From NCBI GenBank assembly GCA_036937835.1, contig CM072863.1:19776501-19840500 (forward strand): a stretch of 64,000 nucleotides of DNA, given 5' to 3'. Positions 53,001-63,747 of this stretch are shown here, one piece after another; the stretch's first letter is position 1; every line of letters starts with the position of its first letter. The notes below the pieces were generated by a model. That model ran no database searches, had not been told where the DNA came from, and saw nothing but the letters and a program-made list of their open reading frames with translations. Made by a program: the position numbers and the translations under genes. This DNA is from Pampus argenteus. Taxonomy: Eukaryota > Chordata > Actinopteri > Scombriformes > Stromateidae.

Positions 53001-56000
53001 GCCAGTATTGAAACTATGGAACATGTCTCTGTGTCAAATTTTATGGTAGTTGTGATTGAGACATTTGGCTCAGTCAACCTCATGGTGGCAAGGTGAGTCA
53101 TAAAGGGACCATGATTGTTTGGATGTTGAGAAAGTTCATCTAGGATATTCTGTAATACTCATCTGGAAAAGTGAAAATCTTTGACCTGATGGTGGTATAA
53201 TAGACCAACTTCACTAAGGGTCATCCTCTGGAGACGAATGTCTGCATAAAATTAGATATTTCAGTCCGGAAAGCAGAGGTGAACTGTCCAGCACTGACGA
53301 TTTCTGATGATGTTGAAATTTGAACTCTAGTAACAGCAACTGAGCTTTTAAGCCCACATGAGAGTTCTGTTTGTCCTGTTAGTACTTGTCTATTAAAGGA
53401 TTTCTCTTTCCTATTTCAGGCTTTTAATGAGTGAGAACAACACAGCTTGATAAAGGAATAATCCCTTATTGTCACAGAAGTGAATTCAAATCACAGACAC
53501 AGAACCTGCTTCTCTGGATATCTGTTGGAAGGCGTCAACGCCACTCTCTCCGTAGTTTCCCTCGGAGGCAAGTGTAGAGACGTAGTTCCAGCCCATGGCT
53601 TTGACGATGTCCACCATGGCCTGAGCCTGGTAGGAATCTGGAGGCACCACACGAGAGAAGAACTCGTAGCGGCTGTTGTCGCTCAGCTCCGGGGCAGTGG
53701 AGGCATAGCTGATCTGAGGAATCTGAAACACACGGATGGGTCAGTGGTGATGAAAGGGTTAGGTCGAGTGGAAAACATAAGCAGCGCTGATTATTAGGCC
53801 AATATGTGAATATGAAGGTAAAAAGAATGACAAGGAGATGCAGTGAACCATGACAGAGGATGATGCACCACTTACTCACAAAAACCTCCAGAGTATCTAA
53901 ATGGAGGCGTTCCGTGTTAATACTGTGAGCTAACAAGTTGCAGGGCATTCATATCCCGAAATTGGACTACCATATCATCTCTTGAACAGCCTGTGTTCTC
54001 AGAAATTCTCCGAACTAAGGCAACTTTGCAGTGCTGATTTGCACCGAGGATATGACCAGCATCACTGTGAAATACAGATGGTTTGGAACCACAGCTGTAA
54101 AAAGCATTTGTTTTGGGGAGGAAAAATGGACGAGAAGATTAATTTACTGGTGTGCTACTTCTTTAATGACACAGTTTATGTGGACAGTCTCAACCCTGAC
54201 CCTGCTAATGCTGGTCCCCGTGCGTGGCTTAACGTCAGGCCCTCTGGAGTGACGAGGAGAGAAAGGTAGACACAAGGGGTAGTGAAGGGGAGAAGGAGAG
54301 AGGAGCGAGAGAACCATTTCACAGATTATCTGGAAGGATTATAGGGTTTTTAGTCAAATTACGTTAAGCACAGAGGGAGAGACAGAGATCAAGAGACTAG
54401 AAAAAGGTTAGCATTTCTCAGCTGTAAGCCATACAATATATTTAATTCTGATGGCCACATGCAGCTTAAATTTGCAGCACAGTTTACCACAGCAAGCACA
54501 AATTTACTGGTCTTCCTCCACATTGCCATATCTTCAACCAAGGGTGAACTTTCTCCGAATGGAAACTCTCCCACCTCCAGTTTGTGACCAAAAAAGTCAC
54601 GGTCACACCGAGCGACTTAACAACATCAGTGACCACAACAACAGTCTGCAGTCAGTGTCACCGCAGCCAATCAAATCAGTGTTTGTGTACAAATTTGTAA
54701 TGAACAAGACAACGTATAATCCTCTCCAAATTAATCCCACAGAAAGCATCTGCATCCAGTTCGGCCGTATCAATCGGCCGTATCAGTAACACAAGGATCC
54801 CCTCACAGCCCGGTCCTGCTGAAATCTTCTCACGCATCAGTATGTGATTTAAAACTGTCCATCATATTCGGTGAGGGTATAAGATAAAGAAGTGATGACA
54901 AGCAAGGATTCTTAAATGATGTGTTATGATGAAGTATTAAATGTGCCTCCAGTCGCATACTGAAATGTTTTTCTTGCACCTTGCAGTAAACTTGAGTTAT
55001 TGAGGTTTAAGAAAATAACTTAACAGTGTGCCGTTGCCATTCATTAATAGCTGTTACTGTGGGCAGAGCTGCAACTAGTGATTTTTCTGTTATCACGTTC
55101 TTTGTTTGTTGATTGATCTTGGTCTAATGTTAGAAAGTCAGAATATATACAAAAATTTGAATTTCCATCATTGAATTTTCTTTTTTCTTTTTTATTTGTC
55201 TGTCTAGATCCTGAAAGTATTCAATTTAAACTGTGTAAATCAGAGAAGAGCGGCTTTATTAATAATCTGATGATTGACTAACTGTTTAAGTAATTGTTTC
55301 AGCACAAATTGGGTTTTGAAGAAAATAGTTGCTATATAAATATACAGAATGCATTCATTTTTTTATTTATTTTTTAAATATACTATCTATTTATTTATTT
55401 CTTTTATATAAAACAACCTTGACCTGGGCCAACAGTCCAAGCGTTCACTTCTTGCAAAAGCAACCAAGCAGTACTAGCAGTACGTCTGGTAGATGCTGAA
55501 GCATCTCCTGCTTTGGCTGAGAGCAGATGTTCAATGTACAGTATAGTGAACGTCAGTCTAGAAGCAGCCGCAGTCCGGAGAGCAGCACATATGGAGGAAA
55601 CATTTAGCTAAATCTACTCCACACCGGCCACAAGTTGCTGTTATCCTGGAACCAATGTCATCCTGTTGCCCTGATGCTCTATTTTCAGCCCAGGGTCCTG
55701 AGCTGCTGAGAGGGGCTTAGTGGAAGTTGGGATCTATAATTCTGTAGTTAACATCTGCCCTATATGCAAGCTGCCCTTCCTTGGCTGTTAGCTCATATCA
55801 TCATCGTAAAGAATGCTGCAACAAGTACCATCTAGGAAATGTTTTTTGTTTGTTTTGTTTGGTCTTACAAATTTGGCTAATTCGAACCAGGCTGATATTT
55901 ATTTTTAAACAGTTTTCTGGCAACCTATGTCAGTAAGGCGATGAGAACATGACATAATGTGGGATTTACACTGACTCAGTGTCCCATCATCGCTATAAGC

Positions 56001-57411
56001 AGTGTAATCAATTATCAGAGGTCAATCATCTGTACAAAAAAAAAAAAAAAACTCAACTTCACCGTGAACACATAACACGGATTAGCCTGCGGAGGCCACC
56101 AATAACAATATAACAATAGATTCACAATCCAGTGAAGACAGCATCACAGAATTTCATTCAAATTATACGTTGTTTAAAATGATATGTATACGTGTCTCTG
56201 AGTGGCAGCAATATGAAGATATGCGTAATATTCCCGTTATTAAATATCTCATGATCTCATGATCAATAACGCACATATGTGCAGGGAGCTACATGATGAA
56301 GTGGAAAAAGATGGAAGATAGTCTGAGCCAGTTTAATTCATAATAAATAAACTAACCTTAAAAATAATATAGTGTGTGTGCTCAGACATATAAGAGTACA
56401 GTCTGAGGTGACTCAATGATTCTTAATTGTTTTTGATGTGACCCCTTAAAATTAAGCAATTAATTATGACCTGTAATCACAGATTTGGGGGGATTCATTC
56501 ACTTGAATGGGAAGGTGTGTCCAGACTTTTGACTGGTACTGTAGTGTAGACACGAGTCATCAGTTCGACCAAAGTGTGATTTTTTTTCCCTCTGAGGGAC
56601 TTTTTAGGGGCCTGAAAAGGTGAAAGTATGTCAAAGAAAACAGAGAAGATTAGAAAAATAAACATCATTTTGTATGACATGAATTTTAGTGCCTTATATT
56701 TATCTTCCCGGGTTGTGAAACACTCATAACTCCTTTGTGAATAGATTAAAAAAGGAAGGGATAATGGCTTTCACCTGGCTTCACCTCATCAGCTTACTTA
56801 CTGAAAAGAGGAACTGTCCCAAATATTTTGCCCTTTCACTTTTAAATGAAGAGAGTTAATAAAAGAAAGCTTACCGAAAACAATCTCAACACATTTGCCA
56901 CCATGATGGACACAGAGCTGCCAGACGCTCCGATCACCCCCACCACCCTCTCTGGTTTGGGGATGATTGGAGGTTCCCCGTTTGAGCAGCGCACATCTGA
57001 GTTGTCCTTCTGGATCAGGGCCTGGACAAAGGTGAGCGACTGCTCCAGGGCGTAGGTATCCCTGGAGCAGGTGTCCAGGATCCGGGCCCCCAGAGTGATG
57101 TTAGGCAGCAGGTCCGGGTCGCTGTTGATCTGGTCCAAGGCGTACAGCATGGCCTCCAATCGATGGATCCCTTTTTCTCTCTTGATCTCCCCGCAGGGCA
57201 CCCCGGCAGGCCCCCGAGAGTGTACCGGGAACAGCCCACCCAGGGTGATGTCGCCCTCGATTTTAATGGATTGGGGCTGGGTGCCCTGCTGGGCCCATGA
57301 GCCCGGACTGAAGCCCACCAGCAGCACCCACAGCAGCCCAGACCATATCCTGTATCCGGATGGTGTACTGAAGCAGCAGCATTGATGGGATGAGCAGGCT
57401 TCTGATGTCAT
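47081..57411 (-). CDS. grm6: metabotropic glutamate receptor 6 (group III, class C GPCR)
   Basis: Gi/o-coupled glutamate receptor. In vertebrate retina mGluR6 is the postsynaptic receptor of ON-bipolar cells that controls TRPM1. Coding exons: 56875-57411, 53506-53722, 52784-52919, 52500-52654, 52025-52165, 51732-51932, 50850-50989, 49590-50213, 49199-49510, 47081-47308. Phases close to 896 aa (human 877). After the signal peptide come the Venus-flytrap domain (GASGSSVSIMVANVL, IPQISYASTAPELSD), the cysteine-rich region (about 515-580: CSFPC, PCCWHCELC, CDMCPFDMRP) and seven membrane segments (about 594 onward), ending FHPEQNVQKRKRSFKAVV and a short tail. SREAGGLCIAQSIKIPRE and VPPDSYQAQAMVDIV favour mGluR6 over mGluR4/7/8. 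The ATG at 57411 is the only in-frame ATG before the signal peptide. I cannot tell which teleost duplicate (a or b) this is. Confidence 0.95.
50385..50800. repeat. interspersed repeat copy 3, inverted-ended
   Basis: Left end GTGTTAGATGAGAACACCCA with GTTTAGCTTAGCTTAAAGAC; right end GCTAAGCTAAGCTAACATC then CATTCTTCTCATCTAACTC and CTCGGCAAGAAAACGATATA. The ends are inverted relative to each other and match the copies at 30705 and 32690. It lies in the grm6 intron between exons 50213 and 50989. Confidence 0.72.
53723..56874 (-). other. grm6: first coding intron of grm6
   Basis: A 3.15-kb intron between the exon encoding the start of the ligand-binding domain and the next one. I see no extra exon, only A/T-rich runs (about 56037-56052, 55361-55410) and a repeat scrap at 56512-56545. 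Confidence 0.7.
56512..56545. repeat. fish repeat-end relic
   Basis: GGTGTGTCCAGACTTTTGAC followed by TGGTACTGTA is a very common dispersed terminal sequence in teleost genomes (Tc1-like or SINE-associated, from memory). Only the end is present. Confidence 0.45.
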
Positions 57412-58927
57412 GATGATGACCAGCAGAGGTACTGACAGCACCAGGCCACTCCCTCTACCTTTGACACCTGGGGACAGTCAGACAGGGAGACTTTAAGGTG
57501 TAATGATCATCTCATCATCATATTTTTGTATCATTTTTATCGTCTCTGAGATCAAGAAAGCTGTCAAACTGCTGATGTTGTTCAGCCATTTGTATCTAGT
57601 CTCCCCTTAAGTTTCCACTTACTGTAGTTAAAGTTATAATAGCTTTACTTCCACAATGTTCGACCACATCACATTATAAGCTGTATTTATAGATATATCA
57701 CACCAATGAAGCTATGTCACAAATTATTTATTTCAGAAATATTTACATAAAAAATGCATGTTTTTGGTTAAATTACATTTTAAATTCTAGATGTCTTTAT
57801 ACAAGTTTCCCTGTAAGTCTGCAGAAAATATTGTGTTTCATTGAGGGTGTGTATCATCTTCATTAGAATTTCTAGTTTATATATATATAGAAGTTCATAT
57901 GTCAAGGTTTTTGTAGTTTTTCAGTCTTTTAAAGTGTTCTACGAGTTTGAGCATTGCGTCTGTGCCCAGCATCATGGTGTAATTGTAGCCTGTATCTGTG
58001 GAGTTGATGGGGTAAATGCTAAAAATAGGTAACAAAGTGCATAGATGCAGGAAGACCACTACAGTTTTCTTAAACTGCACCAATAAGACTGAAATAAACG
58101 TGGCATCTGATTTGGTGCATTAGATCAGAGATCAGAGTTGAGAAAAAAAAAAAAAAAGATATCATATATACTCATATATGATATATTTCTATTATTTGCG
58201 TATAATATTTTTAAAAGCTTTGTCTAAGAAGAATTTTTTTTTTTAACAGCATGCACGACAGCACAGAGTGAATACTGGAAGCTTTTATCATGCAGCGCTG
58301 AGAGCCCATGATGGAAAAACACTATAAATTTTGCAAAACAGAAAAACATCAACTGAACGCATCGCAGAATTTCATGCTCCAAAAGCTGGAGCAGGTTAAT
58401 TATATCTGCAAGAGGATCATTGACAAAATCCACAGTGATCAATCGCACTGAAGAAGAATCAGATCCATTCAAACATAGAAAATGAAATGACATGATTTTA
58501 AAGTTTCCCGGCAGAAGTTTGAGCACTAAAAAATATTTCAGTGTTTATAAACTAACTTGATTTTGTTAAAACTGTAAATCAAAATGTAGAATATGAATTT
58601 GATATATATAACAGCAGTTTGTATGCTTACAGTTTTGCTTTCTTTTAAATTCAATGTATTATATATGGTGCTACATCTTCCACTTGTGAAGTTCATGCAA
58701 ATCAGTTATAAAGATTCTCAAAATCAGAGCAGGTTCTGAGTCAGAGCTGTATAACACACACAGCTGTCGCAGGTTGACACGTTTCTAGTTATTCTAGGCA
58801 ACCTGCAAATAGAAAAAAAAAAAAAAAGAAAGAAATCACGTAAAGGCACCTCTTACCTGCCCATTCTTCATCGACCAGTCTTGATCTTCTCCATCACATG
58901 AGCTTTTTCAAACAGGCCTCCAGCCAT
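57412..58927 (-). promoter_or_regulatory. grm6: grm6 5' untranslated region with a probable spliced leader exon
   Basis: The coding exon starts at an acceptor GTCCCCAG at 57467, so 55 bases of 5' UTR lie on it. Upstream a near-consensus donor, GGGCAG|GTAAGAGG, ends a probable untranslated exon at 58857. The exon's left end is unknown. It would contain a 19-codon upstream reading frame (58868-58927). No TATA box could be tied to it. Confidence 0.45.
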
Positions 58928-59238
58928 GGTCCGAAATGTGATTATATCTAGAGGCAAGGCTCTCCTCTCCTCACCAAAAGCAAATCCTCTATCATCTCAG
59001 ACAGCCTGTGTGCACTCTCAAAAATAACTACAACCAGACTAAAAAACAAAAACAAAACAATGGTCTAAAAAAAAAAAAAAAAAAATACAAGTAGTTGTGA
59101 TTTCTAAAAAAAATCAAATGAAACACTCACTTTTGAGGCTTTAGGGTATAGTATCATGGCAGAATAAGGGAAAAGTGGGAAAGAAGCGCAACATTACAGC
59201 AGTGAGATTCTACAAATCACTGCCAAATCCCTTAAAAG

Positions 59239-59358
59239 CTCTCTCTGTCTCTCGTTCTTTCCCTTCTGTGTGCATCTCTGTCCAGACACTCCCCCCCCTC
59301 CTCGCTCTCTCCCTCTCTTTCTCTCTGTTGAACTCTCTCCTCGCTCACTCTCTCAGTG
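59239..59358. repeat. CT-rich pyrimidine tract
   Basis: About 120 bases composed largely of C and T on the plus strand, with CTCTCT runs. On the minus strand it is a GA-rich tract about 0.4 kb upstream of the proposed grm6 leader exon, so it could be promoter-proximal GAGA-type DNA. Confidence 0.7.
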
Positions 59359-59562
59359 CACTAATGGCCACAGATTGGGATTATCATGCAGGCGTCTGTG
59401 AAGAAAGCACTAGGTGGACTAGCCCTTTTTTTTTTTTTTTTTTTTCATACAGCTGAACCAAATGCAAAACCCTCCCTCCCCCCCACCAATATGATGGAAC
59501 TCTGTCACTTTGAGAGATTAGATGAGCAGCAATTTGATTCGTACTCTCACACACTAACATGC

Positions 59563-59602
59563 CACACACACACACACAGACACACAAACACACACACACA
59601 CA
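59563..59602. repeat. (CA)n microsatellite
   Basis: Interrupted CA repeat, directly visible. Confidence 0.9.
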
Positions 59603-59859
59603 TTCTCTTTAACACACCTGTCAGCGCCGGCACAATGGTAGAAAATAGCAGTGCAGAAAAAAGGTTTGTACACCAGGGAATGCAGCTGGATTAGATTTAT
59701 TATTGATTTGAGTTGATGTTGTGGGCTCATCATCTGTCAGTTACGAGTTTGAAAAGAGTATCGCTACTGCCGCCTACTGCACCAATACAGACATCTCAAA
59801 GAAGTATTGAGACATCCACTGGTCTGGTTTTACAGAGGAAATGAGAAAAGAGTGCCAAA

Positions 59860-59888
59860 TTTATATATATATATATATATATATATAA
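59860..59888. repeat. (AT)n microsatellite next to a hairpin
   Basis: About 13 AT units end within a base or two of the left arm of the perfect inverted repeat. Confidence 0.93.
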
Positions 59889-60019
59889 ATGAACGATGTT
59901 TTCTTCAATCACAGAGATGACACAGAGAATATCATTCTCATTTTTCTTATTTCATTCTCATGTCATTCTCGTTTTTCATTCTCTGTGTCATCTCTGTGAT
60001 TGAAGAAAACATCGTTCAT
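59889..60019. repeat. perfect 42-bp inverted repeat (fold-back)
   Basis: The left arm (59889-59930, starting ATGAACGATG) and right arm (59978-60019, ending CATCGTTCAT) are exact reverse complements over 42 bases. They are separated by a 47-base loop rich in TCATTCTC units. RNA from either strand would form a long perfect stem. Perfect arm identity means a recent origin or active correction. Confidence 0.97.
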
Positions 60020-60854
60020 CCTTGTAGGTTGGAAGTACTCATGTACACCAATGTCTCTCTTGTCCTTTGAGTTTAGTGCTGCTTACATTTCAATTTATTT
60101 TAGTCTTCATAATTCTTACAATCATAAAAAGAACAGTGCTTGAAGATCTGAATAAAAGGCTGAGATTCAGTTTTTCTACTTTCTAAATTATCAAAACAAA
60201 AAACAATTACCTAAAACAATTATTCAAAATTAAAATATTTCAGTCCCCTAATTGCTCATTTAGTTCTAATGAATTCATTTGCTAGCTGCCTTAAGTGCTT
60301 TTACTGAACGATTGCACCAATTCATAATTACGTTAGCCAGCCTCACAGCAGCAAAAGAGAAAATGATAGCCCATATGGAAACCACTACACGTTATATAAG
60401 CGGGAGCGGTTGCTTTTATGTATTTCTTGAAGGTTCTGCAGCAAAAAAAAACTGCTAAACTGCTAAAATCTCCAACTGTGCACACTTAAAAGAAGCATGT
60501 GCAGTGTGTGCACTAAAATCTATGTTTGCATGTATTGATTTGCCGTATTGCTACTCCCCTTTCACAAATTGTGAACCAACACTGCAAGTGGACATTATGT
60601 ATGAGAAGATGCATCATCTGTGTGACTGTAGTGGAGCAAAAGATGGCATGCTAATGACCCATGTTGTAATCACAATAGAAACTATTAAAAAAAAAAAAAA
60701 GATCACACACACAAAAATAAAATATTTGGTTTACTTTTAATTTTAATTTTAATGCTTCAACAACACATTAGAAAAAACAGATTTGCCAAACAATAAAGGT
60801 CTATGAATTTACTAGTACCTGTGTAATAAACCCTTTTTTTTTTTTTATTTGAAA

Positions 60855-62768
60855 CTACCCTAAAAAGACCGACTTCTCCAAGCCATCCTCCACTTTAGTG
60901 TACTCCAGGTGAGATTTGAAGTAACGGCTTTCATATCGCGGGCTGCTACGGACGTACTGTAGGTAGTCAGGAGTTCCAGGGCAGATGACGTTGTCCGCCA
61001 GCAGGACGCTCCCTTTTCTGAGGAGGCCACACTCCTGATGACAAAGCAAAGTGGGTGTCAAAAAGAGTCTATATTTGATCAGTATGACACAAGCATTTAA
61101 AAAAAAAAAAACTTGCCTCTATCAGCCGTGTGTCAGGGAGGTAGCGATCTTTCCAGTGATCCAGGAAAACCAAATCAAATGTTTTCACTCCAAACTGCTC
61201 CTTCATTTTTGGGATCAGGTCACCAGATGCTCCTTCAACTAACTGCACCTGGAAGAAAGAGACGCGCTGTCTTCTGTTCTGTCACTGTTTTGTCACTTTG
61301 TTTCATTTGTCTTTTCAGGGTTTACCTTGTTCTCTAGGCCTGCCCAAGCAATGACTTGACGAGCAATAGCGGCAAAGTTTGGGTTAAATTCAAGTGTGAT
61401 GAGCTTGGCATGAGGTGGAAGCAAGCTGGCGATCCGCACAGTAGAGTAGCCACAGTAGGTTCCCAGCTCCAACACAGTGGCTGGGTTTACCTCAGATACC
61501 ACTGAGTCCAGAATGCAGCCTGTGGCAAACAGCAAAAAAAAAAAAAAAAGGAGCTATTAAAACATCTGGGTCAAGAGAGGTAAGGATTTTATACATGAAC
61601 ACACGCGCAGACATATAATCAGTACCTTTCTCATCCCCCACATTCATGGCCCACTCCTTGTGTCTACAGAAGTGATCGATGGCCTGAACCACGCTGTGAG
61701 GGTCTCCTCTAGTGGCGTTCATCTGAACTGCACTCAGGAGCCGCTGAAAGGAAGGAATAGCACATTACAATAAGATGATTTTCAGATTGAATGCATCATA
61801 TCTTCCTTCCTCCTGTCAGTGTTTTTTTTTTATTTACTTTCATTGGATAGCAGTCAGTATAGAGGCAGACAGGATACAACGTGTCCTGTTTTTCCCTGAC
61901 ACAGTACAGGACACACCTTCCCATTCCCTTGAATGAGAAAATATGTCCTGATATTACAGTGAGTTTTTGGTTTTGATGAATCAGCCCTGATTCATGCTAA
62001 CTAGCACAATTAAATAGGAGCAAACATGGATGCACATGTTTGTACCGTGTACTGTTTCATTTTTGGTGTATGGGCGTCACGTGATATATCCCGGGGACTG
62101 GCGTAACTCTTATTGTTAAATGGTACGTCAAATTAATAGGTTGTCTTCTTCTCATAATTATAGTATAATTGTTGTTTTGTTTTTTTTTACACGTTATGAC
62201 GTGTGTGAAAAGTTCCTTTGGTACAATTATGTCTTGTAAAACTTTTAAACGTTTATCGTAGCAGGAAAAAGCGCAGGAGAACTAATGATGTCAATGATGG
62301 TTCCTGTTACAGTAGAGTCCCAGCACGCACAAAAGTAAGGCAGTGGTTCATCTGAATGGATTGCAGCAGGTATTATGGTATTAGTTACACAAAAGGCCTT
62401 TTGTTTCATTGCTTTCTTCGAAACACCTTTACAGTGGACAACGTGTCCACAGGTCCTCGCAGGCACTCGCTGACCTACAGTATGTATATATATAGTCTAA
62501 ATCTCATCATTCCTCTACTTGCAGGACTATGTTACACCAACCTGATCGTGTGTTAAGTCGGGTCATGTGAGTGGTGAGTGTTGTATTGAAGGCACACCTG
62601 AGGACGTGTGGACTGGGTCAGCGTGTCGAGCAGCCGCTCCACGATGACATCGTGCCAAATGAGGGCCAGTCCTCCGTGATACTGCACAGCGGTGGGGATC
62701 ACCCATCTGTACAGAGCATACAGGAGAGCTGCTCCACCGGTGCAACTGTAAACAAGAGTCAATAACAT
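60855..62768 (-). CDS. comt: catechol O-methyltransferase, membrane-anchored
   Basis: S-adenosylmethionine- and Mg-dependent methyltransferase that inactivates catecholamines and other catechols. Coding exons: 62598-62768, 61626-61743, 61326-61519, 61117-61248, 60855-61034. Phases close to 264 aa (human membrane form 271). Residues about 2-24 form the membrane anchor (LLTLVYSCTGGAALLYALY). SAM-binding and catalytic blocks are KEWAMNVGDEKG, LELGTYCGYST, VFLDHWKDRYLPD (Mg aspartate and catalytic lysine), LLADNVICPG (second Mg site) and SHLEYTK (catechol-binding glutamate). The intron after 61117 starts with GC instead of GT. The ATG sits just after an acceptor (TTTGTAG|GATG), so a non-coding exon lies upstream. 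Which teleost duplicate this is cannot be told. Confidence 0.95.
61744..62597 (-). other. comt: first coding intron of comt
   Basis: An 854-base intron. I see no additional exon, repeat family or RNA gene, only AT-rich stretches and short homopolymers. Confidence 0.7.
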
Positions 62769-62778
62769 CCTACAAACA

Positions 62779-62795
62779 AGAGAGAGAGAGAGAGA
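62779..62795. repeat. (AG)n tract forming the comt acceptor polypyrimidine tract
   Basis: About eight AG units on the plus strand, CT on the transcribed strand, followed by CTTGTTTGTAG and the comt start codon. Confidence 0.9.
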
Positions 62796-63229
62796 TCGAC
62801 ATCTGTTGAACATGGTTAGATGGCGCTGCGTTATGGAAAGAGGCTGTGATAAATAACCCGGAAAACACAGAAGCACAGTGCAGTAACAACACGTCTGCAT
62901 GAGATAAATGAAAGCTCTCATATCTCACCCTCACCCTACCTCTCTCTTTGTGTTTGGGTTAATGAGATGGGTGTTTACTATGCAGTGTACTGCTCCTGTT
63001 TTCATTATCTGCTGCTGCTGCTGCTGTCAGGTCCAAGCTGCACACCCACACACATCTGATGATACTATATCACTGTAGGATATCATTTAACATCAGCTGC
63101 AATAAGCACCCAATGCAGTGGCTTTTTGTGTAGTTATCCCACTCTGAGAAGCAATTAGTCTGTTTAGAGATCTTGAGCACAGATGAATTGGGGAAGAATA
63201 GAGCAAAAAGTAGGAGACCCGCACAGCCA

Positions 63230-63335
63230 GAATCCTAAAGCAGGACTCCTTCTGTGAGAAAGCGGTGACGAACGAGCGAGGGAGGGAGGGATTCGCTTTG
63301 AACTAATAATGCAACTGTGAAAGACCATTGGTAGT
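63230..63335 (-). promoter_or_regulatory. comt: possible comt promoter
   Basis: On the minus strand an ACCAATGG box (CCAAT at 63327-63331) is followed within 60 bases by a CCCTCCCTCCCTCGCTCG block with several CpGs. This lies about 0.5 kb upstream of the comt coding exon, which needs an upstream non-coding exon. No donor was firmly identified, so the assignment is tentative. Confidence 0.3.
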
Positions 63336-63714
63336 TGAGGTAATTCCTTTTGATTTGGAGTTTGGGTTGCATGGCAACTGGCTTGGGGTTAAGAGCTGTG
63401 TCAGAAAAAGCAGAGCACTGGTATTTTAACCTCTGGCATACACAAGAGACACAGAAAACAGAAATGCATTCGTGGCACGACTTGAAACACACATACATAC
63501 GGTATCATCTTTTATCATGTCCAGATGTTGAAATGGGGATATGTAGCTTAAAGGAAGTACATAATTGCATAATACAAAGTTACATCCTGTACATAACTGA
63601 ATTCATTCTCCACCTAAATAACGTCAAAGGCTCTCAGAGAAAACAGTAGGAAGGAGAACAAGACTATAACCCAAATTTGTTTTATTATTTATATATTTAT
63701 ATTATATATGCATG

Positions 63715-63747
<33 letters not shown>

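Noticed and set aside
47081..57411. Calling the glutamate receptor grm4, grm7 or grm8
   Set aside because: Blocks such as VPPDSYQAQAMVDIV, GGLCIAQSIKIPRE and VKGVPCCWHCE(L/A)CDGY match mGluR6 as I know it, and the long C-terminal tail of mGluR4/7/8 is absent.
57412..57441. An upstream grm6 start at a GTG codon
   Set aside because: The first in-frame ATG at 57411 precedes the signal peptide; there is no support for a GTG start.
60844..60849. AATAAA (minus strand) as the comt polyadenylation signal
   Set aside because: It begins about 6 bases after the stop, too close to be the usual site; a later one (for example 60094-60099) is more plausible but unproven.
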